Below, in pieces: positions 1 to 5,256 of a DNA stretch of 5,256 nt. This stretch comes from Candidatus Fischerbacteria bacterium RBG_13_37_8 (lineage in GTDB: Bacteria > Acidobacteriota > HRBIN11 > MFGW01), in assembly GCA_001780385.1 (NCBI GenBank), contig MFGW01000178.1:34222-39477 (forward strand), in the 5' to 3' direction. A program made the translations under genes and the position numbers. Numbering within the stretch: the first letter of the stretch is position 1; each line of letters starts with the position of its first letter. The notes under the pieces were generated by a model. That model searched no databases and was not told the DNA's origin. It saw only the letters and a program-made list of their open reading frames with translations.

Positions 1-1937
1 TCATTTGTATACGGGAGTTTTGAAAAAAGACTATTGTTTATGGTGAGCCAGTAAGACATGGTATGCATACGGTATTCCGGCAAGGCAAGGTCTCCCGCTC
101 CTACATTCTCCATCGTGAAAAATTTCAATTTCTTGAAACCTACAACCTGCTGATACACCTTCACTTCACCGAAAGCTTTCTCTGCTTGCTGCAACGGCTC
201 TTTCTTGAAGTAATCAAGTATCGATACTTCGGTATAGCAGATAGCATCAGTATAATAATCCGAATCAACTTCCTTGACGTATGCTTTTCTTCCATCAAAA
301 TCTAATTTCTCAACATAGAATTGCTTTCCTTCAAGCAGGTAAATAGCTTTGGGATGCAGCATGGTTAATGCACTGGAAAAATCTACCTCTGCAATGATAC
401 GTGATGTTTTTGTCACATCCACTACCACAAAATTATCCGATGAAATACTCCGGAGACTGATGCCGTTTGCTGGATATGATTGATGAATCCAGTGCCATTT
501 TTCACGGGATTGATGAACAAATCCATCCTCTTTCAAAAAATTCAGAATAGTCGGCATGGTTTCTTTTCCGAAGTTCTCATCTTTTTTTATGGGCAATTCA
601 AAACATGAGCATTTTATATGGTCTACTAAAATATGCAGGTTATCAGGATTAATCAAAGCATGTTCCGGGCTTGAAGCGATAAATGCCGATGGATTGGAAA
701 CCAGGTATTGGTCGATGGGTCGGTTGCTTGCAACAAGGAATGCCAGCGCGGGTGTGTCGCGTCTGCCGGCTCTGCCGGCTTGCTGCCATGTGCTGGCAAT
801 AGTACCGGGATAAGAAGCCATCACTACTGCATCAAGTGAGCCTATATCAATACCCAGCTCAAGTGCATTCGTGCTCACCACGCATTTTACATTTCCCTCG
901 CGCATCTCATGTTCTACTTCGCGCCGCCTTTTCGGTAAATAACCACCTCGATACCCGCGTATGGTATCAAGATCTTCGATGTTCTTTTCCCATTTCTGCT
1001 TGAGATGCATAATAATTACTTCCGCAATTAAACGTGATGGCGCAAAAATGATAGTCTTCAACCCATTTTCTATAAGAAATGATGCTATTTTTTCCGCTTC
1101 TTTTACAAATGAACGCCTGATACCAAGTGCACGATCAGTAAATGGCGGATTATAAAAAATAATAAATTTTTCTGAATGCGGTGAACCACTCCGTTCAATA
1201 ATTGTTACTGGCTGGCCGAGCAGTTTTTCTGCAAAATCACACGCATTTGCTATCGTTGCACTTGTACATATATAAAGCGGATTGCTTCCATAAAAATCGC
1301 AGATGCGCTTTGTTCTCATGAGCAAATTGGCAAGATGACTGCCAAATACACCACGGTATGCATGTAGTTCATCTATAATAATATACTTCAGATTCTCGAA
1401 TAGCTTAACCCACTTCGTATGATGTGGCAGAATTCCGGAGTGCAGCATGTCGGGATTGGTGATGACGATATTTGCCTTGTTGCGTATAGAACGGCGTGCA
1501 TCTTCCGGCGTGTCTCCATCATAGGTAAAACTTGGAATATTCTCTCCCATGTTTTTGATTACTTGCTGGAGATTAACCAGTTGATCCTGTGATAATGCCT
1601 TGGTAGGAAACAGGTACATGGCTCGCGTATCTTTATTCTTTGCTATAGCATCGAGCACAGGTAAATTGTAACACAGTGTTTTGCCGGATGAAGTCGGTGT
1701 TACCAGTACTATGTTCTTTCCCTGCTGAATGTGCTGGTAGCTTTCCAATTGATGAGAATACAGGGTGGTGATGCCTGTCTGTGCGAGCGCTTTTACAAGA
1801 ACCTCAGACACGGTCTGCGGCAAGTCAACCAATACTGCATCCTGTGACTTTATCTCGTGTATATATTCTATCGAGTCTTCATACCGTGCCTTGAACGAAT
1901 CTAATACATTAAGAACATGATTTCGCTTCGTATTCAT
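1..1937 (-). CDS. mrfA: DEAD/DEAH-box helicase of the YprA/MrfA family, C-terminus beyond the window
   Basis: This is an ATP-dependent superfamily 2 helicase. In Bacillus the family member MrfA works with the exonuclease MrfB in repair of mitomycin C damage; that role here is inferred from family. The frame stays open for 645 codons from the ATG to the window edge with no stop. Visible motifs, in order: YSHQ (60-63, Q-motif region), Walker A TPTSSGKT (80-87), motif Ia FPTKALSQDQ (110-119), motif II DELH (189-192), SAT (226-228), motif V STNALELGIDIG (355-366) and motif VI QAGRAGR (386-392). The stretch after about 430, with HIKCSCFELP (440-449), resembles the YprA post-helicase region. The family's C-terminal DUF1998/zinc part (four Cys) is expected beyond the window, since relatives run to about 750 residues. 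The start is the first ATG after the metG stop, 8 bases away, without a clear Shine-Dalgarno. It is probably made by reinitiation or coupling after metG. An Lhr-type helicase is the less likely alternative. Confidence 0.9.
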   Translation of the reverse strand, partial: MNTKRNHVLNVLDSFKARYEDSIEYIHEIKSQDAVLVDLPQTVSEVLVKALAQTGITTLYSHQLESYQHIQQGKNIVLVTPTSSGKTLCYNLPVLDAIAKNKDTRAMYLFPTKALSQDQLVNLQQVIKNMGENIPSFTYDGDTPEDARRSIRNKANIVITNPDMLHSGILPHHTKWVKLFENLKYIIIDELHAYRGVFGSHLANLLMRTKRICDFYGSNPLYICTSATIANACDFAEKLLGQPVTIIERSGSPHSEKFIIFYNPPFTDRALGIRRSFVKEAEKIASFLIENGLKTIIFAPSRLIAEVIIMHLKQKWEKNIEDLDTIRGYRGGYLPKRRREVEHEMREGNVKCVVSTNALELGIDIGSLDAVVMASYPGTIASTWQQAGRAGRRDTPALAFLVASNRPIDQYLVSNPSAFIASSPEHALINPDNLHILVDHIKCSCFELPIKKDENFGKETMPTILNFLKEDGFVHQSREKWHWIHQSYPANGISLRSISSDNFVVVDVTKTSRIIAEVDFSSALTMLHPKAIYLLEGKQFYVEKLDFDGRKAYVKEVDSDYYTDAICYTEVSILDYFKKEPLQQAEKAFGEVKVYQQVVGFKKLKFFTMENVGAGDLALPEYRMHTMSYWLTINNSLFSKLPYTN

Positions 1938-1945
1938 AGTGGTTG

Positions 1946-3499
1946 TTATTCAATTTCATATTGTTTAAGTACTTCCTTGATATCTAAGCGCGGGAACAGG
2001 ATGAGTGATTTTGGCACCTGCACGCCAAGGGGAAGCTGACCGTATTCCGTCTTTTCAAGTGTGACTTCTTCAGGTTTGATTCCAAAAATGTCCATGAGCT
2101 TTGTGCTGCTTTCCGGCATCGCAGGGTAGAGAAGAATGGACAAAATGCGTATAAAATCACAAATAAAATACAAAATTCCTTCCACCTCATCCCTGTTGTC
2201 GGGAGATTTAAATTTAGCCCACGGCTGTTTCTCATCTATATATTTATTGAGCAGGTATATGATATTCCAGGTTTGCCTGAAGATTTCTGCAAGATTGAGA
2301 TTGGTGCAATAATCATCCATCTGATTTTTCAAGGAATAGAATGCATTGATAATAGAATTTTCTGCTGTATCGAGTGCCGGTTTCTTGTTGAGCGAGCCTC
2401 CAAAATATTTATGAATCATCTGAAACGTTCTGCTGACAAGATTACCATAATCATTGGCAAGATCAGCATTGAGTCTTCCAATGATTGATTCGAGTGAAAT
2501 TTCGGAATCTGTATCGAGTGGAGCTTCTCTGAGCAGAAAATACCTGACAGGATCGGAACCGAGCATTTTCAACAACGGTTCCGGCTTGAGCACATTACCG
2601 AGTGTCTTGGACATTTTAGCACTGTGCATCATCCACCATCCGTGTCCAAATATTGTCTCCGGTAATGCTATGCCCGCTGACATGAGAAAAGCAGGCCAAT
2701 ACACGCAATGAAACCGTACAATATCTTTGCCAACGAGATGAATATTTGCAGGCCAGTACTGCTTGAATAATGCATCGTTGTCTGACCAGCCGAGCGCCGT
2801 GATATAATTCGATAACGCATCGAACCATACATAAATAATGTGCGAAGGGTCGCCAGGAACAGGAACTCCCCACGTTATACTGACCCTGCTGACGCTTAAA
2901 TCCCTAAGCCCGGATTCTACAAACCGCATTACTTCATTGTACCGTGATTCAGGTTTTATGCATCCCGGATGACTGCGATAATACTCAAGCAAACGTTCCT
3001 GGTAATTGCTGAGCCGGAAAAAATAACTCTCTTCCTTAATTTTTTTCTCTGCTATCCGCCCGCAATTAGGACATGCTTCTTCTTCTTTCGTCGATTCCGG
3101 CAATATTAATTCACACGGTACACAATACCATCCTTCGTAAAATCCTTTGTAAATATCACCGTTGTGGTGAACTATCCGGAAAAATTCCGCCGCACCCTTT
3201 TTATGACGCGATTCGCTGGTTCTGATAAAATCAGAATAAGAAATATTGAGCTGCTTCCAGAGTTTATAATAATTTTCCACAACCCTGTCAGCTAACTCCT
3301 GCGGAGTAATGCCTGTCTGCTTGGCAGTTTTTTCTGCCTTTTGCCCATGCTCATCCGTTCCCGTCAGAAAATATACATCGTAGCCAAGATTTCTTTTACT
3401 CCGGGCAATATAATCTGCAAGTACCGTAGTAAATACATGTCCAATATGCGGTAAATCATTTACATAATATATGGGAGTTGTGATATAATATTTCTTCAT
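1946..3499 (-). CDS. metG: Methionyl-tRNA synthetase (short form without C-terminal tRNA-binding domain)
   Basis: This class I aminoacyl-tRNA synthetase charges tRNA-Met with methionine using ATP, in the cytoplasm. It has 517 residues and is complete. The N-terminal Rossmann fold opens with PIYYVNDLPHIGH, holding the HIGH signature at 18-21, followed by TGTDEHGQK (46-54). A zinc knuckle in the connective-peptide region has four cysteines, C126, C129, C143 and C146. YVWFDALSNYITALG (223-237) is typical of the family. The ATP loop reads KMSKT (295-299) in place of the more usual KMSKS. The helical anticodon-binding domain follows, including NKYIDEKQPW (418-427). The protein ends near residue 517, so the EMAP/Trbp111-like tRNA-binding domain found at the end of longer forms (about 650-680 residues) is absent. 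The start is firm: an in-frame TAG lies 9-11 bases upstream and the N-terminal MKKYYITTPIYY is conserved. It heads a probable two-gene operon with the helicase. Confidence 0.97.
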   Translation of the reverse strand: MKKYYITTPIYYVNDLPHIGHVFTTVLADYIARSKRNLGYDVYFLTGTDEHGQKAEKTAKQTGITPQELADRVVENYYKLWKQLNISYSDFIRTSESRHKKGAAEFFRIVHHNGDIYKGFYEGWYCVPCELILPESTKEEEACPNCGRIAEKKIKEESYFFRLSNYQERLLEYYRSHPGCIKPESRYNEVMRFVESGLRDLSVSRVSITWGVPVPGDPSHIIYVWFDALSNYITALGWSDNDALFKQYWPANIHLVGKDIVRFHCVYWPAFLMSAGIALPETIFGHGWWMMHSAKMSKTLGNVLKPEPLLKMLGSDPVRYFLLREAPLDTDSEISLESIIGRLNADLANDYGNLVSRTFQMIHKYFGGSLNKKPALDTAENSIINAFYSLKNQMDDYCTNLNLAEIFRQTWNIIYLLNKYIDEKQPWAKFKSPDNRDEVEGILYFICDFIRILSILLYPAMPESSTKLMDIFGIKPEEVTLEKTEYGQLPLGVQVPKSLILFPRLDIKEVLKQYEIE

Positions 3500-3512
3500 A
3501 GTGCTACACTAT
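3498..3512. repeat. Small inverted repeat over the metG -10 box and start codon
   Basis: ATAGTG (3498-3503) and CACTAT (3507-3512) are perfect complements around a 3-base centre. The arms cover the -10 box, the predicted transcription start and the first bases of the metG ATG. It could be an operator half-site pair, or it may be chance at this length. Most of it would not be in the mRNA, so an RNA hairpin is unlikely to form from it. Confidence 0.35.
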
Positions 3513-3536
3513 AGCATCAGAGGCAGATTAAGTCAA
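3508..3536 (-). promoter_or_regulatory. Sigma70-type promoter of metG
   Basis: Read on the minus strand, a -35 box TTGACT (3536-3531) and a -10 box TATAGT (3513-3508) are separated by exactly 17 bases. The match to consensus is 5 of 6 at each box. Transcription would start near 3501-3502, only two or three bases before the metG ATG at 3499. The sequence ahead of the ATG has no purine-rich ribosome-binding site, which agrees with a leaderless or nearly leaderless message. This promoter should serve both metG and the helicase gene. Not tested experimentally; the call rests on box quality and placement. Confidence 0.7.
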
Positions 3537-3572
3537 TTGAATGCTGACTAATGCATCCTTTGCAAACATGCT

Positions 3573-3669
3573 GTAGGAGCAGACCCATGGGTCTGCCCTC
3601 GCTCGGTAATTTCCGGCATCTTGTCATTGTGAGTTTGCCGGAGGCAAACGTAACAATCCCTAACGGATT
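3573..3669 (+). repeat. Composite dispersed repeat, copy A (palindrome plus hairpin unit)
   Basis: This copy fills much of the 220-base gap between metG and the 126-residue gene. Its left part is a perfect 18-bp palindrome, GCAGACCCATGGGTCTGC (3579-3596). Its right part is a hairpin unit at 3622-3665: inner stem GTTTGCC (3633-3639) with GGCAAAC (3643-3649), and outer stem ATTGT (3626-3630) with ACAAT (3653-3657). It ends with AATCC/GGATT (3655-3659 and 3665-3669), another possible short stem. Copy B at 4135-4232 has the same two parts with identical 49-base spacing from the GTAGG start to the TGTCATT of the hairpin unit. It has no coding sense that I can support. It resembles dispersed non-coding palindromic elements of bacterial chromosomes. 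Confidence 0.85.
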
Positions 3670-3674
3670 ATAAT
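3669..3674 (+). promoter_or_regulatory. Possible -10 box (TATAAT) for the 126-residue gene
   Basis: A perfect TATAAT sits at the right border of repeat copy A, 45 bases before the ATG of the plus-strand small gene. No acceptable -35 box lies 16-18 bases upstream, where the repeat hairpin stem is located, so this is weak evidence. If real, the inserted repeat would have supplied or created part of the promoter. Confidence 0.3.
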
Positions 3675-3708
3675 ATAAATAACTTAACATATCGTACAAA
3701 GTAGAAAT

Positions 3709-3714
3709 GAGGTG
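3709..3714 (+). promoter_or_regulatory. Shine-Dalgarno site of the 126-residue gene
   Basis: GAGGTG ends 5 bases before the ATG at 3720, a normal spacing. This is the main evidence that the small open frame is a translated gene and that 3720 is its start. Confidence 0.7.
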
Positions 3715-3719
3715 CTACT

Positions 3720-4100
3720 ATGAATGAAAAAATCCTCAATTTGCTGAACAGTCATCTCCTGGAAGTCGAACATTATGATGTCCTGGAGAAAAAACTTGCT
3801 GAACTGCAAAAACAGCGAATACTCAAAGATATAGAAGAGTATGGAATTACCAGTTCTTTCTTTCATTATGAACGGCTGTTTATATTAAAAAATAATAAGG
3901 TGGTAGAAAAAAATATTCAGAGACAAAAAACAAGATTGAAAGAATACGGTCAGGATGAAAAGATAGAAGAGGAAGGAAAACCGCTGGAAAATTATATTGA
4001 TGGCACCGAAGATGCTATAATAATTGCTTCCTCTATGATCGATACAAAACCAAAGGGACCGCATACTTTTAAAAAAGAATTAGAAATATATTGTAAATAG
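3720..4100 (+). CDS. Hypothetical protein, 126 residues, charged and helical
   Basis: I do not recognise this protein. It has no signal peptide and no membrane span; the longest hydrophobic run, AIIIASSMI (99-107), is too short. Residues 4-40, including ILNLLNSHLLEV and LEKKLAELQKQ, have leucine spacing and charge suited to an amphipathic helix or short coiled coil. The rest is rich in Lys and Glu (for example DEKIEEEGKPLE), ending in a basic tail with one Cys next to last. A good Shine-Dalgarno precedes the ATG, and the frame ends with TAG followed directly by in-frame TGA. Hand-counted GC is about 33%, against roughly 42-44% in sampled lines of metG and the aminotransferase. It is bracketed by two direct copies of a composite repeat and is divergent from metG. 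It could be a lineage-specific or acquired gene; its function is unknown. Confidence 0.65.
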   Translation: MNEKILNLLNSHLLEVEHYDVLEKKLAELQKQRILKDIEEYGITSSFFHYERLFILKNNKVVEKNIQRQKTRLKEYGQDEKIEEEGKPLENYIDGTEDAIIIASSMIDTKPKGPHTFKKELEIYCK

Positions 4101-4126
4101 TGACCAGTGGTTAGTGGACAGTGACC
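4099..4126 (+). repeat. Seven-base tandem repeat starting in the stop codon of the small gene
   Basis: Four units follow one another with period 7: AGTGACC, then AGTGGTT, then AGTGGAC, then AGTGACC. A decayed AGCACAT and AGTAGGG continue the register into repeat copy B at 4135. The first unit overlaps the TAG stop (4098-4100). The array is short and degenerate. Confidence 0.6.
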
Positions 4127-4134
4127 AGCACATA

Positions 4135-4232
4135 GTAGGGGCAGACACGCGGGTCCACCCTGGCATAGTAATTCATAACGTCTTGTCATTGTGAGTTTGC
4201 CCCAAGGCAAACGTAACAATCCCTGACGGGAT
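4135..4232 (+). repeat. Composite dispersed repeat, copy B
   Basis: This is a direct copy of the element at 3573-3669, starting 562 bases further on, on the other side of the 126-residue gene. The palindrome half is decayed (GCAGACACGCGGGTCCACCC, 4141-4160). The hairpin half (4184-4228) is nearly identical to copy A: GTTTGCC (4195-4201) with GGCAAAC (4206-4212) around a CCAA loop, and outer ATTGT/ACAAT. It ends with ATCCC (4219-4223) and GGGAT (4228-4232), a further short stem. No run of T follows, so it is not a standard terminator, although it could stabilise the 3' end of the small gene's transcript. Confidence 0.85.
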
Positions 4233-4246
4233 ATTAGAAACATGAA

Positions 4247-4290
4247 CGTGAAGGATTATTACGCTTTGCTTCGCAAAGCTCATAATGACA
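4247..4290 (-). repeat. Hairpin repeat unit C, inverted orientation
   Basis: Read on the minus strand this is the same unit as the right halves of copies A and B, starting TGTCATT and ending AATCCTTCACG. The inner stem GCTTTGC (4263-4269) with GCAAAGC (4273-4279) is perfect around a TTC loop, and the outer stem ATTAT (4255-4259) with ATAAT (4282-4286) is also perfect. Stem bases differ from A and B on both sides together. The palindrome half of the composite repeat is missing here. Confidence 0.8.
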
Positions 4291-4293
4291 ATG

Positions 4294-4338
4294 CGTCAAG
4301 GATTGCTTCGCTTGCCTACGGCAAGCTCGCAAAGAATG
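4294..4338 (-). repeat. Hairpin repeat unit D, inverted orientation
   Basis: This fourth unit lies 3 bases after unit C in the same orientation; both begin CGT(G/C)AAGGATT on the plus strand. The inner stem is GCTTGCC (4310-4316) with GGCAAGC (4320-4326) around TAC. The outer stem is reduced to GCAA/TTGC-type pairing because the distal side carries an apparent 3-base insertion (CAAAGAATG region, 4330-4338). Units B, C and D lie close together ahead of the aminotransferase gene and account for most of the 4101-4417 gap. I see no gene in that gap; 4339-4400 has no feature I can support. Confidence 0.75.
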
Positions 4339-4405
4339 CTCGGATGAATACAAGGTCCGTCCCAAAAGCATATTTCAAGAAACTGTGAACCTTGAACATA
4401 TAAAT

Positions 4406-4412
4406 AGAGGAG
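4406..4412 (+). promoter_or_regulatory. Shine-Dalgarno site of the aminotransferase gene
   Basis: AGAGGAG ends 5 bases before the ATG at 4418. It settles the start in favour of 4418 over the in-frame internal ATGs at 4499 and 4532, neither of which has such a site. Confidence 0.8.
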
Positions 4413-4417
4413 TAACT

Positions 4418-5256
4418 ATGCAAAAAATAATTGATGCAAAAGAAGAAAAAAAAGATTCGATAATTGAAGAATTACTGGAGCGCGGTGTAAACAAAGTGAT
4501 GAATGAATTATCAGCGGATGATGTTATTAACATGACTGAGAGGTACAGTGCGCATAACTATGGCCCCTTACCAATTGTTGTCGATAAAGCAGATGGTGCA
4601 ACGGTGTGGGATAAAAATGGTAAACAATACATAGATTTAATTGGATGTTATTCGGCAGTAAGCCATGGACATAGAAATAAGCGTATTATACGAACTGCCA
4701 TGAAACAGCTTGAGAAATTACTCAACACCGGCAGACCGGTTTATACTACTGAAATGGCTGTGTTCGTGAAAACAGTGTGTGAATACACAAATATGGATGC
4801 AGCCCTGCCGATGAATACCGGTGCGGAAGCAGTAGAAACTGCGCTAAAAGCCGCACGCCGCTGGGGCTACCAGGTTAAAAAAGTACCCCCCAATAAAGCT
4901 GAAATTATAACGGCAGAAGGTAATTTCCACGGTCGTACCATTACCATCGTAAGTTTCACAACAGAAGAAGCATACAAGCAGAACTTCGGTCCTTTCACAC
5001 CCGGTTTCAATATTATTCCTTTTAATGACCCGGCAGCACTTGAAGCCGCTATTAATGAAAATACCGTCGCATTTCTCGTGGAACCTATCCAGGCAGAAGG
5101 CGGCGTTATCGTTCCAAAGGATGGTTACCTTAATGAAGTAAGAAAGATATGCGATAAGCATAATATTTTGCTTATCCTTGATGAAATACAAACGGGGTTC
5201 GCACGCACCGGCAAAGAATTTGCACATCAATACGATGGTATCACTCCGGACCTTAT
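4418..5256 (+). CDS. rocD: Ornithine aminotransferase-like class III aminotransferase, C-terminus beyond the window
   Basis: A PLP-dependent enzyme. Ornithine aminotransferase moves the delta-amino group of ornithine to 2-oxoglutarate, giving glutamate semialdehyde and glutamate, and so links arginine/ornithine with proline and glutamate. 279 codons are visible. Family landmarks: YSAHNYGPLP (43-52), LPMNTGAEAVETALKAARRW (130-149), GNFHGRT (168-174), VEPIQAEGGVIVP (221-233) and LDEIQTGFARTGK (254-266). By alignment from memory with human OAT, Y48 corresponds to the substrate tyrosine Y55, R173 to R180, E227 to E235, and D255 and Q258 to the cofactor-contacting Asp and Gln. These favour OAT over acetylornithine aminotransferase (ArgD). 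The PLP lysine should lie just past the window end. The N-terminus has about 25 residues more than Bacillus RocD, charged and helix-prone (KEEKKDSIIEELLERG). Variations such as QAEGG where OATs often have QGEAG make an OAT-like enzyme of altered substrate possible. No clear promoter is visible upstream. Confidence 0.85.
   Translation, partial: MQKIIDAKEEKKDSIIEELLERGVNKVMNELSADDVINMTERYSAHNYGPLPIVVDKADGATVWDKNGKQYIDLIGCYSAVSHGHRNKRIIRTAMKQLEKLLNTGRPVYTTEMAVFVKTVCEYTNMDAALPMNTGAEAVETALKAARRWGYQVKKVPPNKAEIITAEGNFHGRTITIVSFTTEEAYKQNFGPFTPGFNIIPFNDPAALEAAINENTVAFLVEPIQAEGGVIVPKDGYLNEVRKICDKHNILLILDEIQTGFARTGKEFAHQYDGITPDL

Noticed and set aside
758..782. Direct repeat of TCTGCCGGC
   Set aside because: It encodes the repeated AGR-AGR of helicase motif VI, so the repetition follows from protein sequence.
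63..1155. Plus-strand open frames at 63-305, 556-813 and 961-1155
   Set aside because: All lie antisense inside the continuous helicase frame, which carries the full motif set.
3517..4243. Minus-strand open frames at 3517-3699 and 3992-4243 that share the peptide KLTMTR
   Set aside because: The shared peptide is only the translation of the two composite repeat copies. Neither frame has a ribosome-binding site, and one runs antisense into the 126-residue gene.
4184..4338. CRISPR-like array of repeats
   Set aside because: The units are in mixed orientation with gaps of 18 and 3 bases, they diverge in sequence, and there are no unique spacers of regular length or cas genes.
4242..4388. Plus-strand open frame of 48 codons (begins MNVKDYYALLRK) across hairpin units C and D
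   Set aside because: It has no Shine-Dalgarno and its sequence is made almost entirely of the two non-coding repeat units, so the frame is a by-product of the repeats.
4374..4396. TTCAAG / CTTGAA inverted repeat just upstream of the aminotransferase ribosome-binding site
   Set aside because: A 6-bp AT-rich stem with an 11-base loop and no T-run is too weak to call a terminator or operator.
4392..4404. TTGAAC and TATAAA as promoter boxes for the aminotransferase gene
   Set aside because: The two are almost adjacent and cannot be a -35/-10 pair. A start point placed from TATAAA would fall within the Shine-Dalgarno site.
4844..5230. Minus-strand open frame of 128 codons
   Set aside because: It is antisense to the well-supported aminotransferase, has no recognisable motifs, and its codons mirror that gene.

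Overview
The window holds two divergent transcription blocks separated by a repeat-rich stretch. The sequence looks like an ordinary bacterial chromosome of moderate to low GC: I hand-counted roughly 42-44% in sampled lines of metG and the aminotransferase. Genes are tightly packed, two plus-strand genes have Shine-Dalgarno sites, and there are many short dispersed hairpin repeats. Repeats of this look are common in genomes of uncultured bacterial lineages. I cannot assign a phylum from this window alone.

Layout. Positions 1-1937 (minus) carry a large DExH helicase of the YprA/MrfA type, cut off by the window edge before its C-terminal zinc region. Positions 1946-3499 (minus) carry a complete methionyl-tRNA synthetase (metG), 8 bases upstream of the helicase start, so the two almost certainly share one transcript. 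A good sigma70-type promoter at 3508-3536 (minus) lies so close to the metG ATG that the mRNA should be nearly leaderless. Positions 3720-4100 (plus) carry a 126-residue, charged, helical protein that I do not recognise; it is clearly richer in AT (about 33% GC by hand count). From 4418 to the window end (plus) runs a class III aminotransferase that matches ornithine aminotransferase (rocD), truncated by the window edge before its PLP lysine.

The intergenic stretches 3500-3719 and 4101-4417 are the most unusual part. They hold two direct copies of a composite repeat of about 97 bp (3573-3669 and 4135-4232) that bracket the 126-residue gene. They also hold two more copies, in inverted orientation, of the repeat's hairpin half (4247-4290 and 4294-4338), and a 7-bp tandem repeat that begins inside the stop codon of the small gene. 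The four hairpin units differ in stem sequence but keep their pairing, which argues that the folded shape is maintained.

Functionally, metG supplies Met-tRNA for translation, the helicase probably acts in DNA repair, and the aminotransferase acts in ornithine/arginine-proline metabolism. I see no pathway that joins all four genes. I found no convincing new defence or metabolic system. The repeat-bracketed AT-rich small gene and the covarying hairpin family are the items most worth following.
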